Shown here one piece after another: positions 35,170 to 47,296 of a DNA stretch of 64,000 bases (positions within the stretch are counted from its first letter, which is position 1; each line of letters starts with the position of its first letter). The notes below the pieces were generated by a model. It was not told where the DNA came from and made no database searches. It worked only from the letters and a program-made list of their open reading frames with translations. The translations under genes were made by a program, and so were the position numbers. This DNA comes from Aspidapion aeneum (lineage: Eukaryota > Arthropoda > Insecta > Coleoptera > Brentidae): the NCBI GenBank assembly GCA_963576565.1, contig OY755039.1:69444886-69508885 (forward strand). The letters run 5' to 3'.

Positions 35170-37130
35170 TTTCACATTAAAAATCACCTAAATATACATA
35201 TGTATAAAACTAATCACAACCCTCTTTGGCTAGAAATAGTTACGGCTCTCTTAATTTATGATCTATTAGCTTTTTAAAACGCTTTTTATTAATATTTTCA
35301 ATTTCAATGCCCGCAGCATATAAATTATATAATTTACATAGTTGATAGACCGGCGAGTTTTTATAAAGATTTGTTGTGGGAAATGTGAGGTAAAATATGT
35401 TGGAGTTTCTTGAGTTAAGACGGTTAATTGCAAAAGGTATTTGACTGAAGATATCTGGACAGTCAATATCATTCTTTAGTATTCTAAACATAGCACATAA
35501 GAATACTTTAATCCTTCTTCTATCCAAAGAGAGCCTACCGAACAATCCTAAAATATAATTATTGTCACAGCCCCTTCAGGGGAAAGTTCCAAATTTTATA
35601 AAATTGATGCACACTCTCAATGGTATTTATCCAAACATTATACTAAGGAGACCATATTATAGAACCATATTCCAAAATGGGTAAAACAAGGCTGTCAAAT
35701 AAGTGCAATGCAACATCAATGCTTAAGTTTTTTGTGTTTCTAGTTATTAAACCTGCTACCTTCTGGGCACTTTAAACTTGGTGGTCTGAAAAACACAGAG
35801 TTGTATTAAAAATTATATCCAAGTCTGTTTGATTGTCTACTCTTTTGAGAGTGGTTTCATTGAGGGTGTAGTCGAAATCAATGGTGTTTCGATTTAAAGT
35901 GAATGATATACATGAACATCTTTATGTAACTTAAAGCTATTATTATCACACCAGTTGGCAACATTAGTTAAATCATTTTGCACTAATTTGCCATCATCAC
36001 TAGGCACTATCTCTAAAAACAATTTAAAATCATCTGCGAACAATAAGGCCAATGAATTATTAATATTTTTTAATATGTTATTAATAGAAATTATAAAAAG
36101 AAGAGGTCCTAAATTGGAGCCTTGAGGAACCCCCGAAGTACTAATATATGTTTTGGATTTACACCCTTTAACTTCAACGTATTGGAACCTATTTACTAGG
36201 TAAGATTTAACCAAATTCACTAAATAACTGGAAACATCCATGTCAGATAATGCATTGACTATGACACTATGACTTATCTTATCAAATGCCTTCTCCATGT
36301 CAGTGTAAATTACGTCAACTTGACTTTTTCTCGTAAGTGATTCATGTATGTACTGTGAAAATGTTAGTAAGTTTGAAAGCGTCGATTTTTTTGGCATAAA
36401 ACCATGTTGACTAGCTGAAAGTTTACCTGATACTTCTTCAAAGAGCACATTATAAATAACACATTCAAAAATTTTGGATATAGCACAGACAATACTTATT
36501 GGGCGATAGTTTCTTATATTTTGTCTAGGTCCATTTTTGTGAATGGGAATAACCGCTAAGTTTCCATTTATCTGGATATGTAGATGTTTTTAAAATTAAG
36601 TTGAATAGCAATTGCAGAGGACAGAACAAAAAATATTTGCAACCCTTTAAAATAAATTCTGGTACACCATCTGGACCTGTTAGACTTTAATTTTTGAACA
36701 GCCTTTTTAAGATCACTTCGGCAAATAGGTTTTTCACAAAAGTATGCTTTTATTTCTGTCGGGGTACTATGAATAATGCCATTAAAAAAGACAGATTTAA
36801 AATAGGTTGCAAAGCGTCAGCGACATTTTGTGCACCACTGTATACTATATACCCTTAAGCTATTCAAAAATGACCAAAAATATTTAGGATTAGTTTTAAG
36901 GCTATCTTCTAGGTTTTTGGGATACTGAGTATGTGCTAATTTAATTTTAGTTTTCGTTAGCGACCGTAGGTTTTTATATCTTAACTTCCAAAATTGAGAA
37001 CCATATTTTTTAACTTTAAGCAAGGAATAGTTTTTTTGTTTTAAAAGTGAAATTATTTCATGGGTAAACCAGACTGGATACTGTTTTCTTTTTTGCGTTA
37101 ATTTGGGGGACACACTGTTCAAAAATTTTG
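35170..37130 (-). mobile_element. 5'-truncated Jockey-type LINE fragment
   Basis: Minus-strand remains of one LINE ORF2, running from the endonuclease-RT linker (37122) to the C-terminus (35240). The AT-rich sequence after 35240 may be its 3' UTR. Frames are broken in several places and the endonuclease is missing. Confidence 0.75.
35240..37122 (-). pseudogene. Jockey-like reverse transcriptase, broken
   Basis: The linker block (37122-36817) reads YPVWFTHEIISLLKQKN and later NPKYFWSFLNSLR, as in Jockey-type ORF2 proteins. The RT block (36448-35894) contains ASQHGFMPKKSTLSNLL, VIYTDMEKAFDKISH, SGVPQGSNLGPLLF and the catalytic LLFADDFKLF. The C-terminal block (35545-35240) has MFGRLSLDRRRIKVFL and a conserved Asn-rich stretch. 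Stops and frameshifts separate the blocks, including the region 36450-36815. The protein would copy LINE RNA at a nick in the target. Confidence 0.85.
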
Positions 37131-37339
37131 TTCAATTCAATATAAAAGTAATTTAACGCATTATTCGCGTGAAATCTTTCTTAAAATCCTGAAAATCCCA
37201 AAATGGTTATTATGATTTTTTTGCAGTTTTTATGTAGTACAAAGTGGTGCGACAATTATACACTAATATCAGTACTACGGATCACCTTTTGTTTTGTAAC
37301 CTGTGTCAGTACTATATAACAAAAATTACTGGTTATAAG

Positions 37340-37450
37340 TAGTAAGTCTTGACGAAAAAGTTTCACCGGCAAGACCTCAGGGGTAAAGGTAGCTCGGGGA
37401 GCTACCTTTACCTCCGAGGTCTTGCCCGTAAAACTTTTTCGTTAAGTATT
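37340..37450. repeat. about 110-bp palindromic MITE-like hairpin
   Basis: GACGAAAAAGTTT, GGCAAGACCTC and GGTAAAGGTAGCTC are followed after four bases by their reverse complements, with a few mismatches. The two halves form one long hairpin centred near 37398. Confidence 0.85.
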
Positions 37451-37676
37451 AAGTAGGTTGTATTTTTATTTGTGCTTTCATCCAAATAACTGCACTCGAT
37501 ATCTTAGAGTTATTGCATTAAAAGGCATATTCTTTTACATCCTAGCCATTTTTAAAATGTCGTTTCTGCTAAACTGTACACTTTATGATAGAAGTTCACT
37601 ATTTTTTAGATTAATACTTGCCTTGCTGGAAGTCTCCAGTGTGAACACTATTTATCATTAAAAACAAAACCATATA

Positions 37677-40315
37677 CCGGGTGGGCCAAAAGAAACCGGA
37701 CAATTTTTTTTTCATTATAGCTTTTGAACTATTTAATCGATTTTAAAAGTACAAGTTGCACTTAATAGAGAATTAATCAGAGTTTTGACTAAATATATTT
37801 TTGTCCGTCATCTCAAAATCCAAGTTGGCGGACTAAATTAAAATATACCCTTCAAAGATGCTCGTTTATTCTTGTGTTGCGAACATGTTTTTATTATTTT
37901 TTGAAATTAGTGAAAAAGCTGCATTCGTGCTACGCACAAAAATTATAAACATAATCGGTTCAGTGGTTCTAAAAAAAATATTTTTGTTTCAACCATTGTA
38001 TTGCAATTATACGATTGCCTTGCCAATCATGTCTGCATTTATTTCCTTATAACTTCATTGCTATCGAACGGATTTTGATGAAATAAAGAACGTCCTCGTG
38101 AGAATTGATTGCTTTTTAAAGATCATGATCAAAATTTATCGCCATCTTAAAATTCAAGATGGCGGAAAGAATAATGTTTAATTCTTCAAAATAGCGTGTT
38201 TATTCTTATTTTTCGAAAATGTGTTTTTTTAATTTATAGAAAATCAGTACTTTTCCCTCACACAACGACGTACAAATTAGTAAAATCGGTGTGGTGGTTC
38301 TCAAAAAATCTATTTTTCTTTTAACCATTGTTTTACGATTCTACGATTGCACTGCCAATCCTATCTGCATTAATTTCCTTATAAAATCGTTACTACTAAA
38401 CCGATTTTAGTAAAATAAAAAAAATCGTGGTAAAAATTAATTGCTCTTTAAAGATTGTTATCGAAATTTTCCGCCATCTTGTGTAACGTATATTTTTAAT
38501 CAATTAGTTTTTAGTCACCTTTTTCTGTATTTTACATAAATATACCTGAAATATTCTTTAATTATTATTAATTACTTGAAACCCCCTCTTAATATAATTA
38601 TTGATACCCACCTATTTATTTTATGCTGACTAAAAAGGTAGGCAGGCAAAAAGCATTATAAAGAATAAAACATTAAGATATGAGGATTATTGAGAAGTTA
38701 GATTTTGCCCAGTAAAGACGGGTCAAGAGCTCAAGTGTTTTAGGTGTTGCTATGCAAGCATAGAGTTTAATATAAAAAGAGAGAATGTAGTTCAGTAGTG
38801 AAAAGTGAGATAATTTGTGAAAAAGCAGTGTAGCGCATAATGGCGGATCACTGTTGAGGCAGTGCGCATTATGGCGGACCACTGTTGAGTAGTGTAGCGC
38901 ATAATGGCGGATCACTGTTGAGGCAGTGCGCATTATGGCGGGCCACTAAGAAAAACCTAAGAGGCTTTTAGTGCCTGCCGGCGTTCCTTCAGATAAGGGG
39001 ATCTGTAAGTTTATGGGTTCTTACATGCTTTCTGAATGACATATCAAGGTGGAAGGTTTCAGTAAAAGATAACCTTATCACTTGGATGTTGGGATGCTAA
39101 TTGTTTAGCGGCAATTAAGCGTCCAGGGGAATGACACATCAAGGTGGAAGGTTTCAGTAAAAGATAACCTTATCACTTGGATGTTGGGATGCTGGTTGTT
39201 TAGCGGCAATTAAGCGTCCAGGGGAAGCCCTTATACTATTTTAGGGTAGCCTGCTCAAGAAAGAAGATTAAAAGTATTTCCAAAAGTTATATCTGATTTT
39301 ATTGTTAATGGAATGTACGATAAAGTGAAGTTGCATTTTGCGAAAATGTTTTAGTTTTTTTTATTTAAAGAAAAACACTACTTTTCTCCTGCATAAAGAG
39401 GTACAAATTAATAAAATCGGTGTAGTATTTCTCACAAAATCGGATTCTGTTTTAACCTGTTTTACAAATGATACGATTGCATTGTCAATCCTGTCTGCAT
39501 TCATTTATTTATAAATTTATTATTACTGAACCGATTTTAGTGAAATAAAAAACATGGTTCAAATTTTAAAGATCAATCAGTTTGCGTCATCATCAACTGA
39601 ATTCAGACAGGATTGGCAATGCAATCGTATAATTTGTAAAACAATGGTTAAAGTAAAATCAGATTTTGTAAGAACCACTTAACTTATTTTATTACTTTGT
39701 ACCTCGTTAAGCGCGAGAAAAGTAGTGCTTTTCTATAGATTTAAAAAAAACTAAAACATTTTTTTTAGAAAATAAGAATAAACACACCATTTTGAAGAAT
39801 TATGTCTGATTCTGTCCGCCATCTTAAATTTTAAGATGGCGATAAATTTTAATCATGATCTTTAAAAAGTAATCAATTCTCACCAGCATGTTTTTTATTT
39901 CATCAAAATCGGTTTAGTAGTAATGAATTTATAAGCAAATAAATGCAGACATGATTGGCAAAGCAATCGTATAATATGCAAAATAACGGTTGAAACAAAA
40001 ATATTTTTTTTAAGAACCATCAAACCGATTTTGCTGATTCGTACCTTGTTGTGCGTGGCAAGAACGCAGCTTCTTTACTGATTATAAAAATAATTAAAAC
40101 ATGTTCGCAACACATGAATAAACGAGCATCTTTGAAGGGTACAATTTAATTTCGTCCGCCATCTTGGATTTTCAGATGACGGACAAAAGAATATATACAG
40201 TCAAAACTTTTTAAGATTAATTCTCTGTCAAGTGCAGTTTGTCCCATTAAAATCGATGGAAAAGTTCAAAAGTTATAATAAAAGAAAAATTGTCCGGTTT
40301 TTTTTGGCCCACCCG
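37677..40315. mobile_element. TA-flanked terminal-inverted-repeat element with nested insertion
   Basis: The ends are CCGGGTGGGCCAAAAGAAAC on the left and the matching inverted GGCCCACCCG on the right, each followed by TA, the target of Tc1/mariner-type transposases. The inverted arms extend for several hundred bases (37680-38490 and 39330-40315). They contain internal repeats of a motif with GATTGGCAAWGCAATCGTAT. There is no transposase ORF. The 757-bp repeat at 38488-39244 lies in the middle and appears to have inserted there. Confidence 0.78.
38488..39244 (-). mobile_element. repeat element copy 1 (nested; second copy at 60050-60691)
   Basis: It begins GTATATTTTTAATC and ends TACTATTTTAG, and the same ends bound 60050-60691 in reverse orientation. 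Inside are two copies of a 64-bp unit with mirrored CATAATGGCGG and GCATTATGGCGG blocks (38827-38954). A 96-bp direct duplication follows (39033-39128 and 39129-39224) that copy 2 lacks. Frames in the 64-bp units are repeat artefacts. Confidence 0.75.
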
Positions 40316-41565
40316 TATAATTTTTCAGAAAAGCCCTTTGATTCTTCACAAATTCTTTAATGCTTCCTATCCGGTTTTTATATTTTTGTTGACCTACTTA
40401 TATCAGAAAAGTACTTAAGGAAAAAATCGCCTGTGGAATAAAGTGCACACGAGAAAAAGCGCAGAGAAGAAAAACTTATCTTAATCAATAATAACTCCGG
40501 CAAATATAACAAAAAAGTGGTCTCTTCATCTCGATGCACCGAATACAAATACGAAGTTTGTTTGATCTGTACACCCCCAAAATTTCGAATCAATTGTAAA
40601 AAACTTGAATAAAGTATTGCAATATTACACGGTGCAGTAGATGCCAATCATAAGTGGTTACAAAATTTATTTATAAATACGAAAATTTCAAAAAATTTTC
40701 AAAAATATGAAATTAGTTCACAAATAAAAAAGTTTTAAATATTTTGATAGATTTTGAAGTTTTTATGAATTTCAAAAAAAAAATCCAAATATTTTCAATA
40801 TTCTCAAAAAATTTCAAATATTTTCAATATTCTAAACATTTTTTAAATATTGTCAAGATTCTAAATTTTTTTTCAAATTTACGTATAAACAGGTTGTCCG
40901 ATAACTTAAGAGCCATAGTGTAGCAGATAATAGAGGAGGTTATTTCAGATAAAAAATTTATATAGGTAACATGGGGGTCGATCAACACTCATCTTTTTTA
41001 AATATCAGATTTTTAAAGTTAGAGGAGTGGGGGAAAAATGGTTTTACAAAGTCAAATAAATACTTATATTAAGTTAAGGATACAAGCTGTCAAAATAACC
41101 TCCACAAATCTATAAAAAATAAAAATCTTTCAAAGATTTTAATTTTTGCTTACCTTTGTTTAAGAAGTATCAATGGTATTTTATTTATATATGCATTCTT
41201 AGAGACTTATTTCAATTAACAAAAATATCAAGAAAAATATTGCGTTTAATATTTTCGTTTGTTCGAAAATAATAGTTTTTCCTGAAAAAAATTGAGCGCA
41301 TAATTTTTTTTTTAAATATTTTTATATCTACTTATTGATGTTGTTCTAATTTACACGACTTTTAAAAAATATATTATCAAAAATGTGTAAAAATCGCCAA
41401 CTTTGACTCTGTATCTCGAGGAAGTTGTCCTATGGCCCCCAAAATTTACACCCCTATTTTTGTGAGCAAAGTTAAGATGATCAAATAACTTACAGTAGGT
41501 TCCATTCTAAATCTAAAGACTAACATTTATTTTATTGTGATTTTTCTATAGGTCAAAACTTTTCT
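40316..41565. other. non-coding DNA including low-complexity AT tract
   Basis: 40660-40880 is a low-complexity series of TTTTCAAATATT-like words. The remainder has no supported ORF. Confidence 0.5.
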
Positions 41566-41569
41566 TTGT

Positions 41570-41725
41570 TTGATTTCCCTGTGCGCTGTTTTACTATGTG
41601 CGCTTTTATCTCGCCCGCGCTTTTTTAGTTTGCTTTTTACTACGCGTGTGCTTTTTTCTGTGTAGCGTTTTTTCCTGTGCGAATATTTCCATTTCGCTTT
41701 TTTCCTGTCCGTTTTTTACGTTCTA
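41570..41725. repeat. degenerate minisatellite of GYGCTTTTTT units
   Basis: GTGCGCTG, GTGCGCTTTT, GCGCTTTTTT, GTGCTTTTTT, TAGCGTTTTTTCCTGTG and TTCGCTTTTTTCCTGT recur at roughly 20-30-bp spacing. It ends about 160 bp before the Polinton. Confidence 0.6.
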
Positions 41726-41883
41726 GAACCGCCCTTGTTATAACTGATATAAAAAGGGGTTATTCCGGTTAACTTGTTGTTCGGTTATTTTCTCCAATAA
41801 TAGAAAATAATTGCATAATTCATATAAAAATATCACACGAGTTGGAAAATTTCACGTTTATATGGCATCAATTTTTTGAAAAG

Positions 41884-41889
41884 GATGGA
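41884..41889. repeat. 6-bp target-site duplication GATGGA (left)
   Basis: GATGGA abuts the left Polinton end and is repeated exactly at 59169-59174. Polinton insertion produces 6-bp duplications. Confidence 0.93.
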
Positions 41890-42421
41890 AGTAGTGTAAT
41901 AGTGTGGGTTCTGGAGCAATCTCCGAAGTGGATGACCTGCTGCTGAAGAAGTGAACTTGGTATGACCTTCGGGCAAAAAGAAGCGTACAAGAAGTTGTCA
42001 GCAATGACGTAACAACCAGAGGCTGTTGAAAGGCCCTAATGAGTTAGGTGCCAATGCGAGAGTAGGTAAAATGAGGTGGTTTTTTAAGTAAGCTAGCTAC
42101 TTCACTAGCTTCGCCTGGTCTAGGTAAGGCCTTAGCTGTTGAAAGGCCCTATTGGCAATGAGTTAGGTGCCAGCCAGTAAGATAGCCACTTCACTCGCTT
42201 AGCCTGAGCTAGGTAAGTCCTAATGTGAAAAAGGCCTTAGCTAGGTAATTGTTGGTTAAAAAATAAAATAATTTCTAGAAATATTTGTTAAAATTAATCG
42301 GGATAGCCTGTTATTTTCTCTGTGTGTTAAAAAATTAAATAATTTTAAAAAATGACTGCACGAGTATCTTATCGGATAACCTTAGTGACCCCACACATGT
42401 TCTTATTTTATCTAATTAGCA
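41890..42421. repeat. left terminal inverted repeat of the Polinton
   Basis: The outer 450 bp match the right repeat almost perfectly, except that the right copy has about 23 extra bases near its tip. The inner part (42350-42421) is more diverged. Two internal subrepeats start GCTGTTGAAAGGCCCTA, about 110 bp apart. Confidence 0.93.
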
Positions 42422-42644
42422 AAAATATGATGCAACTTTTGTAATAATTTTGTACACTGGGAGATGTTTATAGTTTATAGTAAGCATTTTTGATTGATAT
42501 AACACATTTTTTTTCAAAATAAATTTTATATAAAATGAGTCAAAAAGAGGATAGGGTATCAAAGAAAAACAATAAGTGATTTATTAAATAATATTTGGTA
42601 AGTCTTTTTATTAAAATAAAATAGTGAAAGAAAAAATATAAAAA

Positions 42645-43257
42645 TTAGTCAAACTTGATTTTATAATTATATTTCTGTTGAAAAATTCTGCATGCCAATT
42701 TTCTTGTTTCTGGGTATTTGATTGCAGATTCCAATAAACAAAATTTGCATATCCGAAAGTTGTTTGGTACTTGTGCACGACACAGGATACATGTCTTTTG
42801 GATCTGAAAAAATAAGAAAATATACTTCAAATATTTTATTTTTAATTTATTTAATTTTAAACATATATTAACGAGGAGAAGGAGATATTTGCTCATAGCA
42901 AAATAGGTCTTGTTCACCTCTTACTGTGTAATATTTTTCTATGTTCTTATGATGTTCAATTGATTTCTTGCAAAAACAAAACATTTGCTTACAACTAGAA
43001 CAAAGCCTAGTGCCAATATTGCAATGTGAATAGTTTTGACAGAAACAAACGTTTCTTTTACAGTAAACACATACATTTTTACTACTACTACTACTATCCA
43101 CCTGGTCCAGAAACCCAAGTTGCTTGGTTGTCACACATTCTGCAGTCTTTTTTATGTTATTTTTCTTCTGCCATCCTTGTGGTGATGTTTTATTTGTAGC
43201 TTGATAAATTTCTAGGTTGTCTTTTTCTGTTTTTTGATGTGATGATTTCTTGTTCAT
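42645..43257 (-). CDS. Cys-rich zinc-binding protein with intron
   Basis: Two coding exons on the minus strand: 43257-42925 (111 codons) and 42803-42645 (52 codons and stop). The 121-nt intron has donor ACA|GTAAGAG and acceptor TTTTTTCAG, both phase 0. An upstream 80-nt intron (43361-43282, donor CTAG|GTAAGT, acceptor TTATTTCAG) lies in the leader. The protein is Ser/Lys-rich, then Cys-rich (VCVYCKRNVCFC, LCSSCKQMFCFC), and the second exon adds KTCILCRAQVP and RICKFC. Eight or more CxxC-like pairs suggest several zinc sites. The reading frame is intact. It is next to the polymerase gene but I cannot assign a function; DNA or RNA binding is a guess. Confidence 0.6.
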
Positions 43258-43448
43258 TGTTGTGGTGGTATCTCGGTTAGACTGAAATAACAATTAAAAG
43301 GTAATTATTTATCATTTTTTTTTTCTTCTAGGTGTTAATTTTTTTTAGGTTGTTTACTTACCTAGTTTAATGAGTTCCTAGACACACAGTGTCCGATGTC
43401 TGAACAAGTTGAGAGGATTCTGTAGACTAGTTTAAATTTAAGATTTAT

Positions 43449-46400
43449 TTAAGTTATTGGATAGCCCCATGGTGCTGTGTTGGTGGAGTGGGGTAATAGT
43501 TTATCGTCAAAAGGACTTAAAGCAATCTTTTTTTGTTTGATTGTGTACACTTCGTGTTTGTGAGATCGGATCATGGTTTGAGAGATCTCTGTGATTTTAT
43601 TTTTAAAAAGGCACTCAAGATAGTCATTAAATGTAATTTTTGTGTGAAGTGAAGCCTTTTTTACACCCTTTGCCCTTTTACTAATATTTAAATTTAAACA
43701 TTGTTCCTGAACCTCTGTTAATGAAAGACCTTTCTGCTCAAGTTTAGTTTGAAGATTTTGCAAATCGCTCTTATTTTCCAAAATCTTCACACTATACATT
43801 TTAGACCGTAATCCTACAAACTCTGTCATTATAGCACCATTATTTTCATCTTTTATGAGCCCCAAAACTTTTTTATTTTTTAATGGCATGTTAAAAATAT
43901 TGTCTGGTGGTAGTCAGATGTGTCAAATTTGTCAATGTCAGTTTTCATATGTTTGTATATATCATCAACATGTAGGTTATAAATTAAACTGTCTGTGTCC
44001 GTATATAGCAAAAGGGCTTTATCTCCAAAGTTCGTTTTAATATAGTTATAGTGAAATTCATAAAGAAAAGTTTTTGACAAGTCCAAAATTGTAAATCCTA
44101 CATATATGGGCTTATTGAAAATAATGTTGTTTCTAGACATTTCAATAATAACCATATCTTTATCAAATATGGTTAAACTATGAAAAGTAGGTTTTGAAAT
44201 ATAGAATTGCGCACCAAAACGACCCGACCATCGAGTTACCAACTTAACATCCTTATATTTTCGAACATTCTCCATAGTCTTGCCAAATACTGAATTAATC
44301 ATCAATTTGTAAAAGTTTTTCTCAAATTCATTTTTACTTTGCTGACGCATATGGATGTTTAATTCAATATAGGGTTTCAACCATTGAGACTGTTTAAATT
44401 TAAGGACTCTATGAATTTTTCTAATTTTTAAACCCAAACCAAGGACCTGTTTCAAGTTACGATAATGGATGATATATCGCTCTTTATTGTAAAGTGTAGT
44501 CATCAGTTTGGGTAGCTTACTTTTTGAGTGGGGTGGCACTCGATGTTCAGGGCAGACAGGAAGGTCTTTATGTATTTCAAATAGGTTAGCAGGGTATGAA
44601 ATGTCTGCTTTAAAAATGTACCCTATGGGACTATCATCTGAAATATTACATATATCCTCCTCAGTGAATGAATTGTTATAAACCCATTCAAAACCACCAT
44701 AGGGCAATGGTAAAGTCATAGCTGTGCCATAAAGTGAATTAACATCATAGTACATTAAATATGATGTTTCCTTATTGGGGTTGTATGACTCTCCCATGTA
44801 CCTATTGTTGGCTTTGGCATATCTGTTTGAACACTGTGAAACTCCACCTCTTATCCCTCTTTCTATAAACATGATTATATCAACATCAGTCAAATGTTGT
44901 AGCTCTATTTTACACTGTTTAAGCATGGCTGAAAATGCCAATCCTGGACTGGTAAAATAATGAAGCGGATCAAGTTTATAGGTGGAGACACAGATGTCAC
45001 GGAACGAGCTCATTATTTCAGATAACAAAATTACATCAATTTTCATGTAAAAAAGCGCATATTCCAAAAGCGAATTAATATTAAAGGTATTCCAAATTGT
45101 TTGTACCCTTTTGTATTCATCATTTGAAACACCTTTTCCTTCCAAAGTACTATAAAATGCGTCTTTAGGAGGAAGAACAGTTTCATGTAGCTTTTCCCAA
45201 GAATCCAGATACTCATAGGGCAGGACACCCTTACGAGTAACTAAATTAAATTTTTCCTCTTCCTTGTAAAAACTTTTTGAAATTGTCTTTTTGGAATCAT
45301 CTAAATATGAAGCTAGTTTGTCTAACGCGGAAGGCATAAACCGAAAAGAATCAATAAAACGAAAATTTACTTTGGTGCCTTCAATGTATTTAGTAAACGA
45401 AATATATTTTTCCTTGTTTACAGGGAGAAGTTGAGTTCTACCCTCTACCTCCTTTGCTAAAGATTTTATAAGGAAATGGCTATCATAACCAGAAAGGTTG
45501 TGGAATACTACAGGAACACTGTGTGAATCATTAAAATTTAAATTACACCCCGGATGAGCTGCTCCCCTATATTTTCCCGTCAAGTGACAATGATCTAAAT
45601 GTTTTCTGTCTCCCTCTTGAAAAGCCTTCTCACAGATATGACAATGGGTTGCATTATTATAATCAAACTTTTCCATAGTGTTTAACGGTTTTAAAGGAAC
45701 AATATTTCAAAAAATGTTACTCAATTTTTCTGCTATTCTTTTCAGCTCATGAGTAAAACGTGAAATGCAATCATTTCCTACAATTTGATGATAATAGGAG
45801 AGCGAGTTATCATATGAACATTTCACATAATACCCAATCGCAAAAGGAATATGGTGTTCAATTCTTTGTGTATTCGATGGTGATGATGCACTTTTATCAT
45901 CGTTGTCAATTTTTTCCAACAAACTTTCTAAATCAGCAAAAATTGTAAAAGGCACTTGCTCTTTATTTTTAAATTCTGTAAATTTCAAAATGTCGTCATT
46001 TTTCTTTGGTAGAGTTAGTTTGGTAAAATTTAAATTTTTACAATCTAAATAATGCTTTTGCAGCACTGCCTCAGAAACAAACCAATTTAAACATCTATCA
46101 CATACCCATTTTTTATTATTTTGTCTACCCACCTGACTTGATATAAGACGTGAAAGATTTTTTATTAGGGAAAAGTGATAGATTCTTTTATTGGGGTTGA
46201 GAATTTCAAAATTTTCAGAATCTATATCCATCTCATTTTCACTATCAACTACATCATCATCATCACCACACGTTAAAATAAGTAAATTAATTCGTTTGGA
46301 AAAACCTGATTTGCTTAAACAGATAGGTAGGATTTCATTCTTTTCAACTCCAAAAACATTTATTGATAAATTATTAAGTTTCTCAAATTTTGAAATGTCT

Positions 46401-47296
46401 TTTAGTCGCATAGGAAATTCCAAACCTTCATAATTCAGTCCCACCTGACTAAAATGAGGGTACGAGGAAGTTCTCTGCCCACTATGAGCAGCAGGGTGTA
46501 AAGCAGCCACAATAGACCAAAGAAAACAATAATTATCTTTATTTTGAATATTGATCACCCCCTTGGTGTTTTTAATCCACTGCGGTGACTCAACATAAGT
46601 TGAATCACCACAGTTGATTGGGGTGTGTTTATTAATATTAACCTTGAGATGGAGAATTTCATACAGAGCCCAACCAGAATCTCGCTCTTGAAAATGCTAC
46701 ATCTTAGTTAATATTTTTTGAGAAACATTTTCCTCATACCATTTTTTTAAATTTGTTGTTTGGTCTATTATACTGTTTCTCGTAGAAAAAGCATTCACAT
46801 CAGTTTGCGTAGTACCTTCATGTAATTTAATAAAATTCCCCGAAAAAATGACATTAACTTTTAAAATTGAATGTTTAAGTGACTTTTTAATTTGACTTGA
46901 AAAACTCTTGAATGCCTTTTTAAAGAAAATCTTAGGGTCTTTAATGGTAAAATTAGTAATAATACCTGTTCTAATTCTACCACCAAAGCACGTTTCAACA
47001 TCTTCCCAAACCAAATTTTTTTTGACCGACCTCACCCTATTAGTTTTGCCAAAATAAATTCTTTTTTTATTTTTTAGTAATATTAAATAATGTTTTAAAA
47101 GTGCCAAATTCGATTCTAATTTAGAAAAGTTTTGTACACAATCAAGTTTATTTTTTACACAACTTTTTACGGTTGAAATTAAATTTAGAAGAAAAACTAT
47201 CCAATAATTAAATTCCTCTTTTGTTCTCACCAGTCTACTCACCTGTTCAACCTTTTTTACAGACTCAGACACCAACACATCACTTTCGGAACTCAT
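43449..47296 (-). pseudogene. polB: protein-primed family B DNA polymerase (pPolB), broken
   Basis: Polinton DNA polymerase of about 1,280 residues in four open blocks. The ATG is at 47296. In-frame TAG (46699-46697) and TGA (45709-45707) and a one-base deletion near 43910 break it. Exonuclease motifs are visible: ExoI FADLES, Exo[11 protein letters not shown], ExoIII YMKID. Polymerase motif A is YYDVNSLYG, motif [11 protein letters not shown] and motif C YTDTDSL. An endonuclease VII-like Cys/His cluster (CHICEKAF and [17 protein letters not shown]) lies between exonuclease I and II, near 45600. An OTU-like or unknown N-terminal region precedes. The enzyme replicates the element from its terminal repeats using a protein primer. 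Catalytic residues are kept but the gene cannot make a full protein. Confidence 0.95.

Noticed and set aside
45707..46699. TGA and TAG in the polymerase, and TGA in the ATPase, as possible recoded codons
   Set aside because: All three stop types (TAG, TGA, TAA) interrupt genes of the same element and frameshifts occur too, so decay is simpler than recoding.
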